A DNA stretch of 64,000 nucleotides, taken from the NCBI GenBank assembly GCA_037501455.1, contig CM074857.1, positions 34,058,001 to 34,122,000 of the forward strand, given 5' to 3'. This document shows, piece after piece, positions 56,082-64,000 of the stretch. This DNA is from Lantana camara. Lineage: Eukaryota > Streptophyta > Magnoliopsida > Lamiales > Verbenaceae. Under the pieces are notes generated by a model, which worked only from the letters and a program-made list of their open reading frames with translations, was not told the origin of the DNA and ran no database searches. Within the stretch, counting starts at the first letter, position 1; every line of letters begins with the position of its first letter. Made by a program: the position numbers and the translations under genes.

Positions 56082-59000
56082 CCGATTGCAAAACCGAAGT
56101 TCTAGTGTCGTATCCTGTCAAGTTTAGGTCGTACGACATAGGAAATTAATTGTCAATTTGAGAGTCTTGCATTTTATTGGAACTCCTTGATCTACTTGAA
56201 CTCTTTGAACTAATTGAATTACTTGATAACTTGGGCATTGCATTGATTTATGCTATTAATTGTCAATTAACTGATCTTGAATTGTTGAAACTTTATATAT
56301 TCACCGTGTTTATTTTGAAATTTTGTCGAACTAGTTGTTGTATTATGCATCAAATTCATGCTCTAGGAAGTAATTATGTGACATGAGCACGCCTTACCCA
56401 CATACATTTCTCTTCAAAGGAATTTGTGAGTTACAGGTTGTGGAAATAATATCAAACCACGATAAATCGTTAAACAATTTCAGTCTATTACAAGTTTTCT
56501 TCTTTAACTTTGGGACGAGTAAGAAATTATGCCAGAAATTTATACAAGGATTTGAGGGCCATTGTCTTTTCATATTGAGTTAAAATTCAAGTGATGGAAT
56601 CTGGAAAGAAATGATTTACACGATCCGGAAGGTTGGAAAAAAAAAAGAAAAAAAGAAGGGAGAAAGAGAAGAAGAAAATTTTCCGAAGATATTTACATCG
56701 GGAATTCTAGCAATAAAGGAGAGGTGATTCTAGGGGATTAGGGATGAAGTGGCTTTAAGAAATTCCAACTATGGTATGGTTGAATCGGAAGATATGGAGT
56801 AACAAATAGAAATCAGAAAGAGGAGTAAAATGACAACTAGGGTGAACACCGGGGCCACCGTTGGAGATTAATTCCTTGAGAAATACTGGGATATGAATGG
56901 CATGAATGTAGAAGCGATTAAATCCAAAGAACTACAATCTCGGACCATCAAGTTACATGAGGCAATGCAAGGAAAGTTCGAATCAAGGAATTAATTATGG
57001 AAAAGGTTCGGGAACCATCTCGACATCGATATCCGAGAAAGAGTTAAGTTCAAGGAAGTTTCAAAATCAAGTCATGGAAATGTATGAGTCGAGGTCTGAG
57101 AATTTTGAAGATTTAGGAGACCGTAGGTAAACAAGAAACAATCAACAATCCGAGACAAGTTTATAATACAACCATCAAGGGAAAAGTGCCGGAATGAAAG
57201 CTGCCCCTATTATGGTGACAGGTTCAATGCATTCATAAGCACGTGCATCATATATGTATTAATTTAATCACCTTTCGTGTATACGTGTTATCATAATTGT
57301 TATTTAAAATTTCCTACTTGGTGTGTTAAGTACACTTTTAAATCATTTAAATTATTTAAATTTCTTTATTTATATGTATATCCAAAAAATTAATATAATT
57401 GTTCCAATGTGTTGCACTTAAATTATTTGTAAGGGTAATATGTACATTAACATTTTAACCAGCATGTTATTTAGTGTTTATTGTAATAGGCCCTTTCTTA
57501 AATTTTACTTTGGCTACTACCTCCACTAGGGTTATATTGAATGAAGAGTTCGGAAGAAGTTATGTTGGGTTTTATTGGGGTTATTCACTTGGAAGTTGGA
57601 ACAAGGATCACTAAGTACGTGGCTTAACTAAAAATGCTGATAAGTTGAAGCAGATAAATGTTCAGTGGTTTCTTCGACCTTCAGAAATTAGTCAGCATCT
57701 TGGAGATGCAGTGGTGCAGGAGAATGAACTTTCTTACTTTAGGTCATGATGTCGGTTTTGCAAATACCAACCCTTTGGAAGAAATAGGAGGTAAGTGCAA
57801 TGTTGTTTGCACTTCTACGGACAGCAGAAATCCACAACCTTCACCTAAGGAACTTTGATGGCTGATTATATTTTACCGGATTGTGGGATGTCGAAAATTA
57901 CAGATATCAGCTCAGATTGGCGATATAGTTGGAGAAATTAAGGAATGGTAAACAAGATCAAGGAATTAGAAAATTTTATTTTCTTAAGGGGGAGAGCCGG
58001 CCGAAAACAAATTAAAGCCGAAAGTTGGACCCACTCGGGAGAGTTGAAACTTCAAGAAAATTTGGTGTAGTCGAGTAACCTCTATCATAACCATGTGAAG
58101 GAAACCTTTCCTCCCTCTTACCCGAAGAAAAGTCCCATCATCGACAGCATCTTTGATTTATTACTGTTTTCAGAATGTGGGTTTATCTGTTTTGTGTTCA
58201 CGTGTATTCTCAGGATATCAGTTGGCTCAGTAAATAGAAAAGGATTCAACTTGGTTAATATTTGGGCCAATCCCAAGTTTTAATAAGTTGTCTCCAACAA
58301 GAGTTTCCTTATGAAGTTGTTACTTATACCATAGAGATGCCTGTAAATGTGCACTGCCCTTTTAAGTCGTGCTGCCGGTGTCGCTTCCATAAATATACTA
58401 GTTTGTCGTGAACACATCTGAGAAGATTGAAGCCTTGAGAATTACCGCTCGAAGAATTGATCCTCTCTTTCGAGATATTTTGCAGAGTTGTTGGGTATGT
58501 CATCAAATCTCAGGGATCAGTGGAAAATGTTTCATCAGGACCTTATGTCTTCGGTTTTTATGTGCTATTTTGTAATGGAATAGGAGTTCAACCTTCAGAC
58601 CCCAAAATAGAGAGTTTAAGATCTTCGTTCCGAGAAAGTATTTAATCTGACTAAGGAGGTTGATGAGAGGGTAAAACCGGTTCTTTCTGTTTGTTAGATA
58701 AGAGCTTGCTTGGAGCGCAAAGCCAGTCTTTTAAGCGTGAATACACAACTATTTCCTAATAAAAAGCGTAACGGTTATGGTTACTTTCAATTTCGAGTCC
58801 GAAGAGGTAAGCGTGTGAATCAACCTAAGAATGGTTCGACCGATAAATTTGAGATTGAGATTGGCATAGACATGCGGTGATTAACGATGATGATTTATGG
58901 ACTTTGGGAGAAAGGAAAAGGAACATCAGGGCAGAGAAAACTGTCAAGAATTGAAATTTTGAACCGGGATGAAATAAAGGATGAGATAATTCGGGAGATA

Positions 59001-59385
59001 AAGTTAGAAAGCTAAGTGCTTTGAGGAATTACGGAAATGGGTGCTCTAGGGGACGAGGAGGTAACAGAACAGTGATGGAAACTTCGGTTACAAGGTTGTA
59101 TATGCCGAGCCTCGCTAATGCAATAGGAAGAAATCTCAACCAAAGGATCAAGTATACAGCCGAACTATTACGAATGCAAGAACTTCAATCCCCGGTGAAC
59201 GGTACACTTGAACATGCATACCACGTGCATCATTTATTTTATCATTGCCGTAAATGATTTATTTATTTATTGTTAATGTGATTTCTTGTAAACAATAAAT
59301 TACATAATTGATATTATCTACCGGTTCCTTATGTGATAATTTTGTATATTTATCTAATGGTTCGCTTAACTTTATTTCGTGTGCG

Positions 59386-59492
59386 TGAGAGACGGGGATT
59401 CTCTCAGTGTTGTCCAAGAGACCGGGTTCTCTTGTTACTTGCTCGAGAGACGGGGTTCTCTCGTTGGTTGTTTGAGAGACAGGGCACTCTCA
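59386..59492 (+). repeat. Four tandem hairpins, 29-bp period
   Basis: Stem pairs start at 59386, 59415, 59444 and 59473, exactly 29 bp apart: TGAGAGA/TCTCTCA, CAAGAGA/TCTCTTG, CGAGAGA/TCTCTCG, TGAGAG/CTCTCA. Loops are C-x-GGG-rich. The outer base pair changes T-A, C-G, C-G, T-A and the second pair G-C to A-T in unit 2, always keeping pairing. Confidence 0.88.
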
Positions 59493-59696
59493 TTATTTCG
59501 CACTACCTGTCAACTTGTTTTAGGGAAAGATTAGATTTTTCTTCGAGTGTTTAGACTCAGAAAGTCGAGGGTCGTGACTTGATAGTAATGGAGGAATTTT
59601 GTGGATTGAAGACCTCTTTTGAACTAATCCCTGACGGGGAATGGCATACCCGCGTGGGATGAAAACGGAAGGGTGAATCCGAGGACGGATTCTCTT

Positions 59697-59710
59697 AAGG
59701 GGGAGAGAAT
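59697..59710 (+). other. Polypurine tract of LARD-like element
   Basis: AAGGGGGAGAGAAT directly before TGTAATGCC of the 3' LTR. Confidence 0.85.
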
Positions 59711-62700
59711 TGTAATGCCCCGATTTCCAGCTATTCAGGTACACTCGACACGTGTGAGTTTCGAGCGTTACGAATTTTATTTATTACTTTCGTTTATTCA
59801 ACTTATATGTGTTATATTAATTTTATAAATTTTATTCTAATATATTTACATGAAAATATGTGAAATACTTATCAATTTGAGAATTATTTTATAGCCTGAA
59901 TTCATTTGTTACATTAATTAATTGCCCAACTTGTTTTAATTGCTTAATTGTCCTTAATTGACCATTTATTTAATTAGAGGCTAAATTGCATATTTATTTC
60001 TTGGACGAAAATGACCAAATTCTTTAGAAATGAAACTTGATTGCATAACTATATAAATGAGGGACTAAAGTGCAAATTGGGACATTTCATCAAAATCAAA
60101 ATGACCAAATTCTTTAGAATTTTTCAAGGAAATTCATCTTTGAAGCTCAAGCATCATCTCTCCATTAATTCTTTTCATTTAAGGTGTGTGAACATTCATG
60201 TAGGTGATCTTTGATGATTTATATGAGAGCTAGGGTTTATGATTTTGGAGTAAATCATTTGTGTGTTAATTGTTAGGAGCTTGATTTCATGCTCTTGACT
60301 AGAAATTATGCATGAATTCTTGAATATTATGGAGTTAGTTGATGAAATTATATATGAGTTGATATTGATGATTCTTGAGAATCAATGCATGAATTAAGTG
60401 TTTATGTTAGTTTTTATTGTACTTTACTATGTTTCTTACTTGATTTAATGCATTTGGTGGAAGTTTTGATGATGTTTTGATGGTTTTGAATGTGATCCGA
60501 GAGCTCCCCTATTTTCTGCTCTATTTTGAGCTTTCTGCTCAGCGGGAACGGCCCTTCCCGTCCCCTTTGATTTCCCGGAATGGCTATTTCTATCCTTTGA
60601 ATGTTTTAGCCAGCGAGACTGGAAACGGCCCTTCCCATTTTGGCCTAAAGCCGAAACGGCCGTTCCCGTCTTCAGCACTGTTACAGAAGATCACACAGCC
60701 AATTATGCATTTATGCCATTTGTTCTAAATGATCGTTTACCCCTCAAAAGTACTCGGATTGACCTGAATTTCGAACTGTAGAAACTATATTGAGTCAAAA
60801 GTATTCTCATTGGAATCACCTCAATATCATTTCTGGTTTGTGAGATATATCCATTTTAATTTGGTGTCGCCACTCTACCGAAAATCGGCATTCACTCAAC
60901 TTCGAGCTTATGCCATTTTCTCATCACTTTGAATTAGAATACGAGCCATATATCATCGGAAATGTATATTTGTCTAGTTTTATATCCAACAAACAAAATC
61001 CAATTCTAACTTCTATAACTCAAGATATTCCAGTTTTCCTACAGCTTGTACATTTCCAAAAACTATCGACTTTTGCCAAACTTTGCCAAAACCTCTCTTC
61101 TTGCATTCCTTTCACTCTCTCGGCTCCCGTATGCGATTTATATGATTGGAATACTTGAATAATTGATGATTATGTGGTTATTTGACATTTTATGCTCTTT
61201 ACTTACTTAAACTTAATTGTTAACTTCGTGCTTTATGTAAAACGAATTGGTATGATTGCATGCGTTGAATACGTGATCTCCGTGAAATTATTTGTTTTCT
61301 TGTAAATTATTCCATTCCATTTATAAGTATCTATATGATCGTTACATACAAGTATACGTTCATTTCATACAAGAATATGTTCATGGTTACGTCGTGCGTC
61401 ATATTTGGTATCATTATTGAGTAGTATCTCATGAGTACACTATGTCTTCGTTTCTTATCCAGTTCTTCTCCAGGGCAGAGATTGTTGATCAAGAGCACGT
61501 TCACGCATCCATGAGTCGTCGTGTCGCCTGTCAGGTGAGGTTTAATTCTAGTTACATAGAGCCTATATAACCCTTACGTGAGATTTCGGCCAAAAGGTAT
61601 TTATATTTATAATTTTCCATGAAAATACTCATGAATACAAGCAAGTCACATTTAATGAAAGTAAGTCATGTCCATGAAAAGCAAGCAAGCCATGTATTGT
61701 GCATGTTTTAGGCGAGTAAGCATGATTGTTCACTTTGGGCCCGAGGGTAGTGGCTTGAGCCAACCGGGAAAGCATGGGCTGACGGGTAACTCTGGCGCTA
61801 TCCTCACCACATTGGGATGACCCCTGAATCCGCTAGGAGATTAGTTAAGGAAGGAGTTTCGGGCTGAGGGATTCATGTACCCTCTGCTCAACATGTCGTA
61901 GATGGTGAAGGCTAGCTACCTTCCCATCATTGGAGGGAGAAGGAGACTGGGGATGGGTCTGGCACCACGGATTGTCCTCGGGTAATTGCATGGTTTCCAT
62001 TCCTTGATTGTATTGTCTGAATACACTATCGCACCAATGCACTGTAACTGAATTGCCTGATCACATGTTAATTAATCACGCAAGCATGTATTGTTCACTC
62101 TTGGTGTAAGGTTGGAGACTTGCCCTCACTCGCCGGGCCACGTATTGAATGCATGAAAATGATCAAAGTAGTTAATATTGATAGTTGTAATCTCGGCAAA
62201 GTGTATTGTAGTATTTTTTGAACTTATATTACTTTTAGTTATAAAACCTTACCCGAGGTTATAACTTGCATGTTATCTGCGCTAATATTTATTTATGTCC
62301 CTCACTCGGTCTTCACAGACTAACGCCTCCACCTTTCAGGTTCTTGCAGATGCACGCTAGGCGGGAAGTGAGTCGAGTCCAGTTCTTGTAGTCGAGTCAG
62401 GCACGGTGCATTTTATTTGACTATTTATGATTGCATATGAAATTATTGTTAATGTTAATTGTTATGGATCATGAAGATGATAATGTATTGATATATGAGA
62501 TGTAGTTGGAAATAACATGTTTTAGCAGTTGGTATTTGATATTGGATATGTTGTGCTTCCGCTTTATTTCTGTTGCATGCATGAGTTAGTCCCGCCTAGC
62601 TTGTCGTTTTATTCGTATTGTCACCCGTTCGCTATAAGTTGGTTCATGTACGGATTACCCGTTTCGTATGTGGATCGACCTATAGTGCGGGGGTGTGACA

Positions 62701-62723
62701 TCCTTACGTATTGGGGTGCTACA
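59711..62723 (+). repeat. 3' LTR of LARD-like element
   Basis: 3,013 bp, more complete than the 5' LTR over 60299-60840. Three near-palindromic units sit at about 60544-60562, 60611-60626 and 60652-60669 (GGGAACGGCC/CTTCCCG type, with a perfect AACGGCCGTT). 60780-61080 is closely homologous to the complement of 32650-33010. Confidence 0.88.
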
Positions 62724-62903
62724 TTTTAACATTTGCGAAGCCTTTACTTTACTGTATCTATGTTGAAATCGAATATTTTTCAGATGAAAATTTTAAGAAA
62801 AATTAAGAATTTAAAACTAGACTTGATTACCAGTTTTTATGGTCGGATTTGGGTTTGGAACTTTTCAGTCCGAACCCAGTCCTTTAACTGCCTAAACTTA
62901 TCG

Positions 62904-63533
62904 TGGGGCTAGATTGAATTTTAATTTGAATTTGATTCGAATATTACAATATTCGTCCGATAAATATGTTCAATAGATCATATCCGACTATAAATATTCG
63001 TTATTCAAAATAAATGGAGCAAATATAAAATTAAAGAATCCGATCCAGATCCAAATCTAATCCGTTAAAGATCTAAATCTAACTTTATATAATATTTAAT
63101 TTAAGTTAATTATTTTATTAGTTAATAATATTAAATAAAATAATTAAAATTCAAATATTCAAATATGTATCCCTATAAATAATAATAAAATTTGAATTAT
63201 CTATTCTAAAAGCTATGTTTTCTTTTTTAATAATTTTGAATTAACCTATACTTTAAATGAATATAAACAAAATCATTAAACAATTCATTAAATAATAATT
63301 ATTTGTTAAATATATGTATTTTATTTATTTATAAAGAAATTAGATTTTATTATTAATCAGGATGAATCTTTTAACGGATCTGATCCGACATGATTACATA
63401 TGGATTCAAAATCAATGAATTCAAATTTTATAAAATTCGGATTCGGACCCAAATCCGGCTATTAGACATATCTATCAAATTCGGAATTCAAATTTTCCGG
63501 GAACGGTTGGAATCCGACAGTTTGACTGCCCTA
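62904..63533. mobile_element. Probable hAT-type MITE
   Basis: A 630-bp, very AT-rich stretch with ends TGGGGCTAGATT and, reversed, TAGGGCAGTCAA, flanked by ACTTATCG (62896-62903) and ACTCATCG (63534-63541), an 8-bp duplication with one mismatch. Many degenerate 'ggatccgaat' words lie near both ends. No coding. The inverted ends are weak, so moderate confidence. Confidence 0.45.
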
Positions 63534-63541
63534 ACTCATCG

Positions 63542-64000
63542 TACTGAAATATGTAAATAGGCCCATTAATGGCCATTACGGGCCCAAGGCCACAATAATC
63601 CCGGCCTAATTTTAGTATAGGCTTTAATTAAGCTCTAAAATCCTAGACTAAACTAAAATAATTCTGCACGTGGGAGGCTTTGTGGCCCAAATTATAATTC
63701 TCAAAACTATATCTAATCATACAAAATCATAAAATTTGTTTGCAATGTAGAAACATTATAAAACTATTAACTTTAAATACATTTGTAGACGAATTAATTT
63801 TCGTCAAATTAAAATGTGACACTTGTAAAATTAAATATTAATTATTAATTTTAATTCATTCTATTTTTATATTTTTGGATAAATATTAAGTCAAAAATCC
63901 ATAAAATATTTAAATAAATTGATTTAATTGATAATTTTAATATTTATTTTGTCATCAAATCAAGTATTGACATGTGTCAAAATTGAGGTGTTTCGGCGAA
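63542..64000. other. Intergenic, no recognisable feature
   Basis: AT-rich non-coding sequence to the window end; no motif recognised. Confidence 0.5.

Larger units (their letters stand above)
56063..59710 (+). other. Non-coding internal region of LARD-like element
   Basis: No gag, protease, RT or integrase motif in any frame; frames up to ~70 residues (for example 56177-56386, 59021-59257) show no signature. It holds an A/G-rich run at 56635-56680 and the hairpin array at 59386-59492. Confidence 0.7.
53457..62723 (+). mobile_element. LARD-like non-coding LTR element (Tekay/Del-type LTRs)
   Basis: A 9,267-bp element with long LTRs (53457-56062 and 59711-62723, TGTAAYG...TACA ends), a tRNA-Met primer site at 56070-56081, a purine tract at 59697-59710 and an internal region of 3.65 kb without any recognisable gag or pol. 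Flanks TTTGA (53452-53456) and TTTTA (62724-62728) match at four of five bases. Large non-coding LTR elements of this layout are known as LARDs and depend on autonomous relatives. The LTRs match well apart from two large indels and scattered substitutions, so it is older than the two young copia elements. Confidence 0.88.

Noticed and set aside
56177..59257. Hidden gag or pol in the LARD-like interior
   Set aside because: Scanned frames for zinc knuckle, D-S/T-G, YxDD, HHCC and chromodomain motifs and saw none.
59386..59492. CRISPR-like array
   Set aside because: Regular 29-bp period with palindromic units, but there are no variable spacers of constant length, the units are contiguous, and the setting is a plant LTR element.
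1..64000. Bacterial, phage or defence system
   Set aside because: No operons, ribosome-binding sites or prokaryotic families; introns, TATA boxes, SINE, LINE and plant retroelements show a plant nuclear genome.

Overview
This is eukaryotic, almost certainly dicot plant, nuclear DNA. It is AT-rich and intron-bearing, and LTR retrotransposons, Mutator-type and hAT-type DNA elements, a LINE and a tRNA-derived SINE fill most of it. The only host-gene material I recognise is (i) three broken BAHD acyltransferase copies of the vinorine-synthase-like type and (ii) one exon that looks like brassinosteroid-signalling kinase (BSK), captured inside a retroelement. I see no intact host gene. The BAHD type fits an asterid (for example Lamiales or Gentianales), but the species cannot be fixed from this sequence.

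Layout, left half. 1-383 is the end of a Mutator-like element and 504-905 a fold-back Mutator MITE. BAHD relic A (+, 2029-4946) is split by a solo copia LTR (2313-4658) that itself carries a Mutator-like element (2812-3462). From 4947 a decayed copia element begins. Its putative LTR hosts a nearly complete copia element (5758-10651, minus, identical 169-bp LTRs, target duplication CTTTC). Its degraded coding part (about 11870-16790) hosts a 3.76-kb solo gypsy LTR (12834-16589). A 5'-truncated LINE (17115-18520) and a deleted Athila-type gypsy element (18813-24114) follow.

Layout, middle. 24820-38150 is a copia array on the minus strand: partial leader, LTR, RT-RNase H, leader, LTR. Nested in it are a 3.2-kb solo gypsy LTR (31022-34221) and a 1.2-kb hAT-like element (34585-35795). 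For both nested insertions the other leader copy shows the empty site. A third copia element (38151-43630, minus, 3' end lost) carries a Mutator-like element next to its RT active site and the BSK-like exon in gag.

Layout, right. BAHD relic C (minus, 43631-44337), a SINE (44769-44883) and BAHD relic B (minus, 45950-49927) follow. Relic B is interrupted by a very young non-autonomous copia element (46121-49105) with identical LTRs. Two Mutator-like elements (50193-51152, 51520-52014) lead to a 9.3-kb non-coding LTR element (53457-62723, LARD-like) and a probable hAT MITE (62904-63533).

The features do not form a pathway. The window records a former BAHD cluster taken apart by successive insertions, many datable relative to each other by nesting and target-site duplications (TSDs). 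The most unusual signals are the young copia element with an intact ORF but no protease or RT and an altered integrase active site; the captured BSK-like exon; a four-unit, 29-bp-period hairpin array with covarying stem pairs in the LARD-like element; and palindrome clusters that differ in sequence but keep their symmetry at matching sites of related gypsy LTRs.
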